64,000 nt of DNA from an uncultured Methanobrevibacter sp. (GTDB lineage Archaea; Methanobacteriota; Methanobacteria; Methanobacteriales; Methanobacteriaceae). The DNA lies in NCBI RefSeq assembly GCF_902764455.1, contig NZ_CACWVY010000001.1, positions 1 to 64,000 of the forward strand, read 5' to 3'. Made by a program: the position numbers and the translations under genes. The notes below the pieces were generated by a model. That model was not told the origin of the DNA and did not search any database. It saw only the letters and a program-made list of their open reading frames with translations. Below are positions 37,445 through 46,182 of this stretch, piece after piece (position 1 is the first letter of the stretch; each line of letters starts with the position of its first letter).

Positions 37445-37744
37445 TTAACCTCCTCCTTCAGCAACACTGGAATCCATTTGAATGTTTTCCATTTTTTCTG
37501 CTTTTTCTTTTAATGCCTCGATATCCAGTTCATTATTGCCGTCATCATCAAATCTTTTCTTCAAGTCTTTTTCATCGAGCAATTCAACCAAATCTGAGCG
37601 ATACCACAAATCAGTTTTATCGATTTTGACCCAATCAACACCATCAGTGGTTTTAATCTTTAAAACCTTGCCGATTGTGCCTGTATCAACATATCTGACA
37701 TGAGAATCAAGAGTAATCTCTTTATCTCTTGCATCAAAAGCCAT
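37445..37744 (-). CDS. DUF2098 family protein
   Basis: A 99-residue protein of the DUF2098 family, known from methanogens and without assigned function. The N-terminal half (SHVRYVDTGTIGKVLKIK...WVKIDKTDLWYR) looks like a small SH3-like barrel. The C-terminal half is a charged helix ending in GGG. It follows a PRC-barrel gene by 17 bp and converges on hel308. Confidence 0.85.
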   Translation of the reverse strand: MAFDARDKEITLDSHVRYVDTGTIGKVLKIKTTDGVDWVKIDKTDLWYRSDLVELLDEKDLKKRFDDDGNNELDIEALKEKAEKMENIQMDSSVAEGGG

Positions 37745-37761
37745 AAAAATTACCTTTTTGT

Positions 37762-38037
37762 TTATTCGTCGTCTTCAACTTCAATAGTAGCTTCAACAGT
37801 TTCAGCTTTATCTTCTTCTTTAGGAATTTCTTTGTTTAAGATAACGTATGCACCGATGGTTGCAATATCTTCAAAATTAATTTCAATTTCATCTTTGGAG
37901 AAGATATTTTTTTGTAAAGTTAAAGTAATAGTGCCAATTGCACCAGTTTCAGGGTCGAAATCAATGTCGCCTACTCTTCCAACTTCATATGCATTTTTAT
38001 CTAAAACGGTTGAACCTAAAAATTCTTTAATTTTCAT
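37762..38037 (-). CDS. PRC-barrel domain protein
   Basis: A 91-residue single PRC-barrel: MKIKEFLGSTVLDKNAYEVG then GDIDFDPETGAIGTITL, with a closing strand around DIATIGAYVILN. An acidic C-terminal tail (KAETVEATIEVEDDE) follows. It is a paralogue in fold of the PRC gene next to pyrE. It sits 17 bp before DUF2098. Small archaeal PRC proteins are of unknown function, with RNA-binding or scaffold roles proposed for relatives. Confidence 0.87.
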   Translation of the reverse strand: MKIKEFLGSTVLDKNAYEVGRVGDIDFDPETGAIGTITLTLQKNIFSKDEIEINFEDIATIGAYVILNKEIPKEEDKAETVEATIEVEDDE

Positions 38038-38138
38038 TTTTTCACCTTAAAATTTTATTGTTATATAATAATATAAATCATTAAGTATTTAAATAAAACT
38101 AATATATAAAATTAACTATTAATTGAATGGTGAAAAAT

Positions 38139-39803
38139 ATGGAAAAAGCATGTCGAATAATCATTAACAATATCATTGATGGAGAAATATCCACTCGACG
38201 TGAACTTGAAGTTAAAAAAAGGCAACTCTGCCGTGATTTAAAACTGTCAAAATTCATGAGCAATGCAGACATTTTAAGATATGCAAAACCTGAAGAAAAG
38301 GAGATGGTCTCAGGAATCCTAAAGAAAAAACCGACTAGAACAATGTCAGGCGTTGCAATTGTGGCTGTAATGTGCCATCCCCACAAATGCCCTCATGGAC
38401 GATGTTTCTATTGTCCTGAAAGTGAAATAGCACCTCCAAGTTACACAGGAGAAGAGCCTGCAGCACTCAGGGGAAGAATGTATGAATTTCACCCTTACAT
38501 CCAATGCTTCAATAGATTAAAACAGCTAAAACAAATCGGACATCCGATTGATAAAGTGGAACTGATTATCATGGGAGGAACATTTCCTTCAAGAGATTTG
38601 TGCTATCAGGAATGGTTTGTCTCACAATGCCTGAAAGCGATGACAGATTTTGGACTGATTATTAAAAACAAGCCTGACAATTTTGAATATAATCTGAATA
38701 CTGAAGAAATCAGAAGCTTTGAAGATGGAGTTTTGAAGACATACCCTCCAAACGACTATGTTTTGATAAGTGATGTTCAAAGGGCTAATGAAAGCTCCAA
38801 GGTAAGATGTGTAGGAATGACCTTTGAAACACGTCCGGACTACTGCAAAAAAGATCACATTAACAGAATGCTTGACTTTGGAGTTACCAGGGTGGAGCTC
38901 GGTGTTCAGACATTATCCGATGAGCTCTACGAAAAAATCAAGAGAGGTCATAAAATAGCAGATGTCATTGAAGCAAATCAGCTTTTAAGAGATTCTGCCG
39001 TTAAAGTGGCCATGCACATGATGCCTGGACTTTTTGTAGATGAAAAACAGGATTTAAAAATGTTCAAACAGCTCTTCAGTGACGACAACTTCAAACCAGA
39101 CATGCTTAAAATCTATCCCTGCCTCGTTACAAAGGGAAGTGAACTGTATGATTTATGGGCGGAAGGAAAATACAGTCCTTATACCGATGAGCAGGCTGTT
39201 GAACTGATTGTTAAAATAAAGGAAATCCTTCCAAAATGGGTCAGGACAATGAGAATTCAAAGAGATATTCCTTCAACACTGATTGAGGCAGGAGTTAAAA
39301 AATCCAATCTGGGCGAGCTTGTCTACAACAGACTGGATGAAGAGCACATCAGCTGTAAATGTATAAGATGCCGTGAAATCGGTCACAAAAAGACCTCAAG
39401 AGAATATAAACTGGACGAGTTTGAATTATTCAATGAAAAATATATGGCATGTGAAGGTGAAGAAAACTTTTTGTCCATCGAAGATGTTAATGAAGAAAGC
39501 ATTGCAGGATTTTTAAGACTGCGTTTCCCATCTGAAAATCATTTCAGAGAGGAAATAACCGATAAAACTTCCCTTGTACGTGAGCTGCACGTCTATGGAA
39601 ATATGATAAAAATAGGTGGCAAAAATCCTAAAATCGGCCAGCACACAGGATTCGGTGAAAAACTTCTTAAAGAAGCTGAAAACATCTCCATTGATAAAGG
39701 ATACGAAGAAGTAGCTATAATAAGCGGAATTGGTTCGAGAAACTATTACCGTAAATTCGGATATGAAAAAGTAGGCCCATACATGAAGAAAAGGATAGCC
39801 TAA
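38139..39803 (+). CDS. elp3: Elp3 tRNA uridine-34 modification enzyme
   Basis: Archaeal Elp3 makes the 5-carboxymethyl side chain on wobble uridine, using acetyl-CoA and radical SAM chemistry. From the ATG at 38139 (GGTGA just before it) the protein has about 554 residues. The radical SAM cysteines are C79, C89 and C92. The C-terminal acetyltransferase domain has a GxGxKLL-type acetyl-CoA loop ([12 protein letters not shown]) and ends [11 protein letters not shown]. An upstream in-frame ATG at 38127 is less likely because it overlaps the ribosome binding site. Confidence 0.96.
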   Translation: MEKACRIIINNIIDGEISTRRELEVKKRQLCRDLKLSKFMSNADILRYAKPEEKEMVSGILKKKPTRTMSGVAIVAVMCHPHKCPHGRCFYCPESEIAPPSYTGEEPAALRGRMYEFHPYIQCFNRLKQLKQIGHPIDKVELIIMGGTFPSRDLCYQEWFVSQCLKAMTDFGLIIKNKPDNFEYNLNTEEIRSFEDGVLKTYPPNDYVLISDVQRANESSKVRCVGMTFETRPDYCKKDHINRMLDFGVTRVELGVQTLSDELYEKIKRGHKIADVIEANQLLRDSAVKVAMHMMPGLFVDEKQDLKMFKQLFSDDNFKPDMLKIYPCLVTKGSELYDLWAEGKYSPYTDEQAVELIVKIKEILPKWVRTMRIQRDIPSTLIEAGVKKSNLGELVYNRLDEEHISCKCIRCREIGHKKTSREYKLDEFELFNEKYMACEGEENFLSIEDVNEESIAGFLRLRFPSENHFREEITDKTSLVRELHVYGNMIKIGGKNPKIGQHTGFGEKLLKEAENISIDKGYEEVAIISGIGSRNYYRKFGYEKVGPYMKKRIA

Positions 39804-39854
39804 ATGTTTATATACTTGTTCGTATAAATACTAACTAATTAAGAGAGTGGTAAT

Positions 39855-40592
39855 ATGGTTACACACAACATAAGAAATTCAAAAGATTTAGCAGGTTATA
39901 TTAACTATACTAATTTAAACAATATGATTAGCGAAAGTGAAATGAGAGAATTTTTAGAAAAAGCAAAAGGAATGAACTTTAATTCTGTAATTGTCTCTCC
40001 CACATATGTTCCATTAGCTAAAGAAATGTTAAAAGACACTAATGTAAAAATAGGAAGTGTAGTTGGATTTCCTTTAGGTTTTGAAAATACCGAAACCAAA
40101 ATTGCAGAAGCAACTTCACTTGTTGAAAACGGAGCAGATGAAATAGACGTGGTTATCAATTTGAGCTATCTTAAAAATGAAAACTACGATCTGCTCGAAA
40201 ATGAAATAACTCAGATTAAAGAAGCAATCGGAGATAAAGTATTGAAAGTTATTATTGAAACAAAAGTGCTTGAAGATTATCAAAAGGCAAATGCATCCAA
40301 ACTTGCACAGAAAGCGGGTGCGGATTTCATCAAAACCTCAACAGGATTTGTATCTCCAAATCATATCTACGAGAATGTTAATGACATTAATATCTTCCTG
40401 AAACATGCACCAAAAATCAAAATTGAAATTTCAGGAGGAATAACCGACTATAAAAATGCAAATCAAATCATTACTGCAGGAGCAGATAAAATTGGAAGCG
40501 ATTACGGTTATGAAATCGTCAAAAGATACAAAGACTTAAGAGAAAACACACAAGTAACACCAAAACCTATCACATTAACCAAAAAAGATTAA
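39855..40592 (+). CDS. deoC: Deoxyribose-phosphate aldolase
   Basis: Cleaves 2-deoxyribose 5-phosphate to acetaldehyde and glyceraldehyde 3-phosphate during deoxynucleoside catabolism. The (beta/alpha)8 protein of 245 residues has D98 (EIDVVIN), the proton-relay KVIIET (131-136) and the Schiff-base lysine K160 in FIKTSTGF. A TATA-like TTTATATA lies about 45 bp upstream. It stands alone after elp3, with its own promoter, and ends at a 10-bp hairpin. Confidence 0.95.
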   Translation: MVTHNIRNSKDLAGYINYTNLNNMISESEMREFLEKAKGMNFNSVIVSPTYVPLAKEMLKDTNVKIGSVVGFPLGFENTETKIAEATSLVENGADEIDVVINLSYLKNENYDLLENEITQIKEAIGDKVLKVIIETKVLEDYQKANASKLAQKAGADFIKTSTGFVSPNHIYENVNDINIFLKHAPKIKIEISGGITDYKNANQIITAGADKIGSDYGYEIVKRYKDLRENTQVTPKPITLTKKD

Positions 40593-40610
40593 ATGATACA
40601 ATCATTTAAT
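40588..40610 (+). terminator. Hairpin at the end of deoC
   Basis: A perfect 10-bp inverted repeat, ATTAAATGAT (40588-40597) and ATCATTTAAT (40601-40610), with loop ACA begins inside the deoC stop codon. There is no T-run directly after it, so termination strength is uncertain. Confidence 0.4.
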
Positions 40611-40706
40611 CAAAACCATCACATTTAAATTAATTATACTCCTTTTAAAAAAAAACGATAATATTGTCATGTAATGAAAAAAATATTTAAAAATAATAAA
40701 AGGGAA

Positions 40707-40779
40707 TGCCATGTGCCGGACTTGAACCAGCGACATCTAGATCTTCAGTCTAGCGTTCTCCCATCTGAACTAACATGGC
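40707..40779 (-). tRNA. tRNA-Phe (anticodon GAA)
   Basis: Read on the minus strand, the acceptor GCCATGT pairs with ACATGGC, the D-arm is GTTCAGATGGGAGAAC, the anticodon stem CTAGA/TCTAG encloses loop CTGAAGA (anticodon GAA), and the T-arm is GCTGG-TTCAAGT-CCGGC. The discriminator is A, CCA is not encoded and there is no intron. Total 73 nt. Confidence 0.96.
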
Positions 40780-40782
40780 ATA

Positions 40783-40854
40783 TGGACCGAACGAGATTCG
40801 AACTCGTGATCTCCTCCACGTCAAAGAGGAATCATACCCCTAGACCACCGGTCC
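40783..40854 (-). tRNA. tRNA-Val (anticodon GAC)
   Basis: On the minus strand, acceptor GGACCGG pairs with TCGGTCC (one G-T), the anticodon stem CCTCT/GGAGG encloses loop TTGACGT (anticodon GAC), and the T-arm is ACGAG-TTCGAAT-CTCGT. The discriminator is A, and there is no intron or encoded CCA. It is 3 bp upstream of tRNA-Phe, so the two share a transcript. Confidence 0.95.
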
Positions 40855-40883
40855 TATACAACATAATTATATTTAAAACAAGT

Positions 40884-40893
40884 ACTATATAAA
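40884..40893 (-). promoter_or_regulatory. TATA box of the tRNA-Val/tRNA-Phe transcript
   Basis: Minus-strand TTTATATAGT lies 30 bp before the first base of tRNA-Val, with a purine-rich AAGAAAAG before it as BRE. Spacing is normal for archaeal tRNA promoters. Confidence 0.65.
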
Positions 40894-41021
40894 CTTTTCT
40901 TAATTGACAGACCCAGTGTTAAAAAAAGGGCAAATTTTAAAAATAAAAAAAATTGACCAAAGAAATGGCCAATAGATTTTATTCTAAAAAAGCTTTCCAT
41001 GAAAATAAACAATTAGTAAAT

Positions 41022-41222
41022 CTATTTGATTGCTAATTTGATATCTTCTGCTTTTACAGTTTTTCTACCAGCGTGGCGTGCGAAATTAACAGCTTTTTGT
41101 GCGATTTCGTCACCTTTTTCTTCTAATGCTTCAGCTAATGCAATTTTTGCATCGTCACTAATTCTTTGTGCGCCAGCATTTTTTAAGATACGACCAACTG
41201 GTGCGATTGGTAATTCACTCAT
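41022..41222 (-). CDS. Archaeal histone (HMf family)
   Basis: A 66-residue histone fold that packages DNA as dimers and extended oligomers. It starts [20 protein letters not shown] and has the [14 protein letters not shown]-terminal helix; the acidic and basic DNA-contact residues of HMfB are present. AGGTG lies before the ATG. It has no C-terminal tail. It is a single-gene transcript between tRNA genes and a methylthiotransferase gene. Confidence 0.97.
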   Translation of the reverse strand: MSELPIAPVGRILKNAGAQRISDDAKIALAEALEEKGDEIAQKAVNFARHAGRKTVKAEDIKLAIK

Positions 41223-41421
41223 TATTACACCTCCAATTAAAAGGTAGTATAAAATAGTATATAAAGGTATCGGTAAAAATGACTAATAATCGTCCATATT
41301 ATAACATTTAAGTTATTCATATATGCTTTTGAAATTAAAATAAATATAATATCATTATATAAAATTAAAGCATAAAAATTAGGTAAAAATATGAAAATAA
41401 GAAATAAAATAAAAAATAAAA

Positions 41422-42702
41422 TTATTTTTCAACCAGTTCACTTTTAAGATATGTGGCAGTTGCATCAGTTATTTTAACCTTAACAAATGAACCTAACTCA
41501 ACATCATCAACAATTACTGGAATATATGAATTTGTTTTGGCAATAAATCCGCCTTTAGAACCTTTTTCAACAACCAAAACATTTTGAATGCTTCCAACCA
41601 GCTGCACATTTTCATCAGCAGTAATCTGTGATTTAATTTCAGATAAAAATTTTGATCTTTTCTTCATGACTTCAGGCGGAACTTCTTGAAGTGAAGAGGA
41701 TATTGCACCTTTCCTGTGCTGATATTTTGAAAGATGTATCAGACTCGGTTTGATTTTTTCAAGCAAATCAACTGTCAAATCAAAATCTTCATCGCTTTCT
41801 GTCGGATAGCCTACAATAATGTCTGTAGCCAAGGTTATATCTGGAATTTCACTCTTGAATTTTGATACAATATCCATATACTGCTCAACAGTGTGACCTC
41901 TTCTCATGTCGGATAAGACCTTGTCACTTCCTGATTGTATAGGTAAATGAATAAAATCATATACCTTCGGATGTTTGATTGCATCAATTATTTCATCAAC
42001 ATCATTTAAAATGTTTTTAGGGTGCATCATTCCAACACGAACACGGAAATCTCCTTCTAAATTAGCGACTTCTTTAATTAAATCAGATAGTTTTTCACCA
42101 CTATCACGGCCAAAAGCTGCAGTGTCCTGGGCAGTGAGCTGGATTTCACAGGCACCATTTTCAATAGCTTTCCTGGCTTCACCGACAATATCGGAAATTG
42201 GATAGCTATTTAATGGCCCTCTTGCAAAACGGGTACAGCAAAATGTACATGCGCCAAGACAACCTTCACAGATTTGAATTATATGAATCAAACCATCTTC
42301 AACAAATTTTGGAACACCAACTTTACTTTCCTTTGAAAATCCGCTTTCACGAATTACATCTCCGCAATATGTTGCATTGACGATTTCTGCAGATTTGTTC
42401 AGCTGATGAGGACCAATCCATGAGCAGTTCGGTCCGATTTTTTCAAGCTTTTCAGGGTCAATTTCAACCATACATCCTCCGACGATGATTTTTTTGTCTG
42501 GAAAGTTCTTTTGAAGCTGCTGAATCTTGTAGACTACCTTGTTTTCGGTAGGCAATTTAACATAACATGTGTTTATAATAATTACATCCGCATCTTCGAT
42601 ATTGTCAATAATATCAATTTCATTTTCTTTTAAAACACCTGCAATAATCTGTGAATCGGCCTGATTAAATGTGCATCCGTAAGTTTCAATATATACTTTC
42701 AT
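41422..42702 (-). CDS. tRNA t6A37 methylthiotransferase (archaeal MtaB/CDKAL1-like)
   Basis: A radical SAM methylthiotransferase that converts t6A37 to ms2t6A37 in tRNAs reading ANN codons. The protein has 426 residues from the ATG at 42702. The N-terminal cluster ligands are C10 (YGC), C46 (NTCYVK) and C77 (GGCM). The radical SAM triad C148, C152, C155 is in CEGCLGACTFC. The C-terminal TRAM domain is about 370-426. The start is 15 bp inside the end of the upstream zinc-finger gene, so the two are coupled. Confidence 0.93.
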   Translation of the reverse strand: MKVYIETYGCTFNQADSQIIAGVLKENEIDIIDNIEDADVIIINTCYVKLPTENKVVYKIQQLQKNFPDKKIIVGGCMVEIDPEKLEKIGPNCSWIGPHQLNKSAEIVNATYCGDVIRESGFSKESKVGVPKFVEDGLIHIIQICEGCLGACTFCCTRFARGPLNSYPISDIVGEARKAIENGACEIQLTAQDTAAFGRDSGEKLSDLIKEVANLEGDFRVRVGMMHPKNILNDVDEIIDAIKHPKVYDFIHLPIQSGSDKVLSDMRRGHTVEQYMDIVSKFKSEIPDITLATDIIVGYPTESDEDFDLTVDLLEKIKPSLIHLSKYQHRKGAISSSLQEVPPEVMKKRSKFLSEIKSQITADENVQLVGSIQNVLVVEKGSKGGFIAKTNSYIPVIVDDVELGSFVKVKITDATATYLKSELVEK

Positions 42703-43330
42703 GCTTTTTACCACTGTGCTTTTTGAAGATGTCCTTGGTCAGGTCATAATCATAGTTGTTGAATTTAACCGGTTTTGAATAAACCCTTTTAATCACATTA
42801 GCTTTTGCAAATCCTGAAGTGAGTTTTCTCTCCTGGGTCTTAATGACATGAACTTTAACTATATGATTATCTATTTTGACTATATCTCCAGGAGCTATTT
42901 CAAAATCCCTTTCCAAATCAACTTTATAGGAGTCAACTTCACCATGTAGATCTACTGAAAATCCTATACGTGCAGGAATTTCAATTGAAGAAGCCCATAT
43001 TGTGTCAACATCTTCAAGTTTTGCCTTGTTTAATCTTTTGTCTTTTATTTCAATACTGGTAACTTCAACCTGACCGAATTCAGAAAGCAAAACATCACCT
43101 GTTTTTAACTCATCACTTGGTGACAAATCAATAGTTGTTTTGTGAGACTTGTCCTGTTCTGAAATGATTACTCTGTATGGTCTAGGTTTCTTATATGAAA
43201 ATGCATCCTTAAAAACATGACCGCATTCTTCACATTTAAGCAGATACTCTTCTGTAATTTTCTTCTTTGATGATTTCTGTTTCGAGTTTAAAATTTCTAT
43301 ATCATCGCTACCGCAAATTGGACAATCCAT
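42686..43330 (-). CDS. HVO_0476-type zinc-finger protein
   Basis: A 214-residue archaeal protein with an N-terminal four-cysteine zinc finger (C3, C6, C33, C36) followed by a beta-rich region (about 55-175) that resembles translation or RNA-binding proteins. Its function is unknown; related archaeal zinc-finger proteins are annotated only by family. It precedes the methylthiotransferase gene with a short overlap and follows the hacB/leuD gene by 24 bp. Confidence 0.78.
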   Translation of the reverse strand: MDCPICGSDDIEILNSKQKSSKKKITEEYLLKCEECGHVFKDAFSYKKPRPYRVIISEQDKSHKTTIDLSPSDELKTGDVLLSEFGQVEVTSIEIKDKRLNKAKLEDVDTIWASSIEIPARIGFSVDLHGEVDSYKVDLERDFEIAPGDIVKIDNHIVKVHVIKTQERKLTSGFAKANVIKRVYSKPVKFNNYDYDLTKDIFKKHSGKKHESIY

Positions 43331-43354
43331 TTTAATACCTCATAATCGTAATGT

Positions 43355-43840
43355 TTATTCTTTTTCGTTTAAGTAGTGGTTTACTAATCCACCATCTTCC
43401 AAAATATTTAACATGAACTCTTTAAATGGTTCAAATGTAGTTGATTCACCGTTTGTCTCATTTATTAAGGTTCCTTTTGATAAGTCTATACTTATAATAT
43501 CTCCGTCTTCCGCTTTAATGTCTGATACAATAACAGGAAGTCCTATATTGATTGCATTCCTATAAAAAATCCTTGCAAATGATTTGGCAATTATCGCATC
43601 AACACCTGCAGTTTTGATAGCTACAGGGGCCTGTTCTCTTGAAGAGCCACAGCCGAAATTTTCATCGGCCACAATGATATCCCCCTTCTGGACATTTTTT
43701 GTAAAGTCAGGACGTTCGCCTTCAAGGACATGATCTGCCAAATCCTGAGGATTGAATGTTCTTAAATATCTTCCAGGGATAATTACATCAGTATCAATAT
43801 TTTCCCCAAAAGTCCATGTTTTTCCTTTGATAATATCCAT
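43355..43840 (-). CDS. Homoaconitase / isopropylmalate dehydratase small subunit
   Basis: Swivel-domain subunit of an aconitase-type hydro-lyase, working with a separate large subunit not in this window. The 161 residues include the loop YLRT at 25-28 and GCGSSREQAP at 63-72. In Methanocaldococcus, the YLRT loop marks homoaconitase (HacB, which leads to 2-oxosuberate for coenzyme B), while isopropylmalate isomerase differs at the third position. That points to HacB, though I cannot verify it without the partner. It is followed by the zinc-finger gene 24 bp downstream. Confidence 0.85.
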   Translation of the reverse strand: MDIIKGKTWTFGENIDTDVIIPGRYLRTFNPQDLADHVLEGERPDFTKNVQKGDIIVADENFGCGSSREQAPVAIKTAGVDAIIAKSFARIFYRNAINIGLPVIVSDIKAEDGDIISIDLSKGTLINETNGESTTFEPFKEFMLNILEDGGLVNHYLNEKE

Positions 43841-43879
43841 TTATATCACTAATAAGAATGAATTGAATTATAAAAAAAT

Positions 43880-43907
43880 GTTAAAAGTATTTGGGAGGCC
43901 CAAATAC
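43880..43907 (-). terminator. Hairpin terminator after tes
   Basis: GTATTTGGG (43887-43895) and CCCAAATAC (43899-43907) form a perfect 9-bp stem with a 3-nt loop, 32 bp past the tes stop. On the minus strand it is followed by TTTTAACATTTTTTTAT, the form of a factor-independent terminator. Confidence 0.65.
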
Positions 43908-43938
43908 AAAATAAGTTTTTGGTGATTTGAAAATTAAA

Positions 43939-45441
43939 TTATTTATTTCTTAAAGGTTGTGCAAACTGCTGTTCCACACTCTGACGGTACTTAGAATTCA
44001 TGGTACAGAACGGTATGATTCTGCCGTCAGGAGTTGCATAATGGATAACACATTTTTTAACTCTGTCAATATCAAAATTAAATGGATCCATAAAGTGCAT
44101 GCATGAAATAAGCATTGCATCTTTGGAGAAATCTCCTAATGATTCATAATCTCCTTTAATAAATACGTTAAGCAGGATTTTAATAATATCGAGCTCTTCA
44201 GGAGTTCTGCTTGGATGAACCATTTTAGTAAGGTTTCCTGTTAATCCAGCTAAAACCCTCTTATGAGAACCGAATTTACCTTTTTCAAGTTTTATGTTAT
44301 ATTCCCTCAATTTGTTAACCAGATCTTCAACATCAATGAAATCAGTAATCGGAATCAGTTTGTCCTTGCCGTCACCTTCTGTTTTTTGTCTAAACACATA
44401 AGTTGCAATTCCACAATGCTGGTGGCAGTTTAAAGTTACTTTTGGAGTTTCTTCACCATCTAAACGAGAAATAAGTTCCGCAATAGGTTCAATAAATGAT
44501 GGAGGATAGAATGAAGATACAGGAACTTCACCGTCACTTTCATCTTCAATGATTTGAACAAAATCAGGAATAGTAATCCTTTGTTCTTCAACTTCATCTG
44601 AAGGAGTTCTTCCGGCAAATGATACAGGCTGGAAGTTAACACCGTATATAATGTCATTATTATCAAATGCGAACTTGATAATATCGCCCACCTGGTGGTC
44701 GTTGATTCCCTTAATCAATGTTGGAACCAATACAACACCTAAACCTGCTTTTCTACAGTTTTCAATAGCATCCAGTTTAAATTGAAGTAAATCTTTGCCT
44801 CTGTTGTTGATGTACGGTTCAGGAGTTACACCATCAAATGCCAAATAAATGGTATTACAGCCAGCTTCTTTTAACTGTTTAGCCAATTCTTCTTTCCGGG
44901 CTAATCTTAAACCATTGGTAGCTATTTGAACATGAGTAAAACCTTCTTCTTTTGCCATTTCAACAAGTTCGACAATGTCCTTTCTGACAGTAGGTTCACC
45001 GCCAGCATATTGAATAGCAAGACATGGATGAGGTTTCAAATCCCTTAAGTTTTTAAGCATTTGCCTTATTTCATCCTGTGAAGGTTCATATTTATATCCG
45101 GCAGCTGCAGCATTAGCAAAACAAACCGGACACCTTAAATTACACCTGTTAGTCACATCAATTAATCCCAAAACAGTTGAAGTTTCATGTTTTGAACATA
45201 ATCCGCAGTTGTCAGGACAGCTTGTAAAATCATCAACAGAAGGATTCTCAACCGAAGTAATTGATGGAGTAAAACTATCAGCCCTATTATATAATTCTTC
45301 ATTTCCCCAGTAAGTATTTTTGAACTCTCCATGCTCATCACAAGTCTTTTTAATGAAAACTTTACCATCTTCACTGAAAACTTCAGCATCAAGAGTCTTT
45401 CCACACTCAGGGCATAAACTTTTTGTATCTTTAATTTTCAA
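43939..45441 (-). CDS. tes: Tetraether lipid synthase (Tes), radical SAM
   Basis: Joins the phytanyl chains of two archaeol lipids to form the membrane-spanning tetraether GDGT. The 500-residue protein has an N-terminal rubredoxin-like part (C10, C13, C34), an auxiliary cluster set (C75, C79, C82), and the radical SAM triad C100, C104, C107 in CNLRCPVC. The GGEPTVRKD SAM loop is near 146. The family was once considered a methanopterin methylase; the Methanocaldococcus homologue was later shown to be the tetraether synthase. It is transcribed divergently from carS, another lipid gene. Confidence 0.88.
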   Translation of the reverse strand: MKIKDTKSLCPECGKTLDAEVFSEDGKVFIKKTCDEHGEFKNTYWGNEELYNRADSFTPSITSVENPSVDDFTSCPDNCGLCSKHETSTVLGLIDVTNRCNLRCPVCFANAAAAGYKYEPSQDEIRQMLKNLRDLKPHPCLAIQYAGGEPTVRKDIVELVEMAKEEGFTHVQIATNGLRLARKEELAKQLKEAGCNTIYLAFDGVTPEPYINNRGKDLLQFKLDAIENCRKAGLGVVLVPTLIKGINDHQVGDIIKFAFDNNDIIYGVNFQPVSFAGRTPSDEVEEQRITIPDFVQIIEDESDGEVPVSSFYPPSFIEPIAELISRLDGEETPKVTLNCHQHCGIATYVFRQKTEGDGKDKLIPITDFIDVEDLVNKLREYNIKLEKGKFGSHKRVLAGLTGNLTKMVHPSRTPEELDIIKILLNVFIKGDYESLGDFSKDAMLISCMHFMDPFNFDIDRVKKCVIHYATPDGRIIPFCTMNSKYRQSVEQQFAQPLRNK

Positions 45442-45587
45442 TCAAATCACCCTCTACTAACAATGTTAAATCATTAGTACAAACTTACATAATATTATAT
45501 ATTTAACTTAATGTAATATTTAAACTTAATTAATATATATTAGTTAAGATATATTATCATATAACAAAAATTTTAACGAGAGATTAA
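45442..45587. promoter_or_regulatory. Divergent promoter between tes and carS
   Basis: The 146-bp gap contains TATA-like stretches in both orientations (TTAATATATATTAG around 45529-45542, and TATAATATTATGT-type on the other strand). CGAGAG precedes the carS ATG. No operator is obvious. Confidence 0.4.
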
Positions 45588-46148
45588 ATGGATATTCAAA
45601 TGATTCTTTTCATATGTGTGACAACACTTTACTTCCTGCTGCCGGCATATTTTTCAAATGGAGGTGGACTGCTTTTCGGAGGAGGATTGCCTGTGGATAT
45701 GGGAAAATCAGACAGCAAGGGAGTTCGCTGGATAGGTGACGGAGTAACCTGGAGAGGTTTAGTTGGAGGAACAGCAATAGGAATTTTTACAGGAATCATT
45801 CAAGGATTATTTGGCCCATATATTATTTCTAATTTTGGAGAATTTATAACAACACCAATAATTACAAACGTTCCGGAAGGAATAATAGTCGGATTTTTAC
45901 TTGGTTTCGGTGCGCTTTTAGGTGATGCATTAGGCAGTTTCATAAAAAGAAGAATAGGAATTGGAAGAGGAAAACCTGCACCTATTTTAGATCAGCTTGA
46001 CTTTTTAATAGTTGCTCTGATACTGGTTTCACTTGTTGTTAAACTGGACTGGCTATTTATTGCACTGGCAATCATATTGACATTAGTCATTCATTTACTG
46101 GCCAATACAGGCGCATATTTGCTTGGCTTAAAAGACGTGTGGTATTAG
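45588..46148 (+). CDS. carS: CDP-archaeol synthase (CarS)
   Basis: Membrane cytidylyltransferase that activates digeranylgeranylglyceryl phosphate with CTP, the step before polar head group attachment. In 186 residues there are about five membrane helices (N-terminal 5-22, then 58-78, 95-115, 138-152 and 157-178). A cytoplasmic loop after the first helix has GGGLPVDMGKSDSKGVRWIGDG-type residues, and another conserved loop is RIGIGRGKPAPILDQLDFL. Size and loops match CarS. It is divergent from tes. Confidence 0.94.
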   Translation: MDIQMILFICVTTLYFLLPAYFSNGGGLLFGGGLPVDMGKSDSKGVRWIGDGVTWRGLVGGTAIGIFTGIIQGLFGPYIISNFGEFITTPIITNVPEGIIVGFLLGFGALLGDALGSFIKRRIGIGRGKPAPILDQLDFLIVALILVSLVVKLDWLFIALAIILTLVIHLLANTGAYLLGLKDVWY

Positions 46149-46182
46149 CTAAAAAAAAAATAGTTTTGAGTGTAAAACACTC
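46149..46182 (-). terminator. Hairpin terminator after mfnF
   Basis: GAGTGT (46168-46173) and ACACTC (46177-46182) form a 6-bp stem directly beyond the mfnF stop. On the minus strand a run of ten T (46151-46160 as A on plus) follows. It also separates the convergent carS gene. Confidence 0.6.

Noticed and set aside
40674-40892. Open frame covering the tRNA-Phe and tRNA-Val genes
   Set aside because: It runs across two well-folded tRNA genes; the protein is a translation of their complement.
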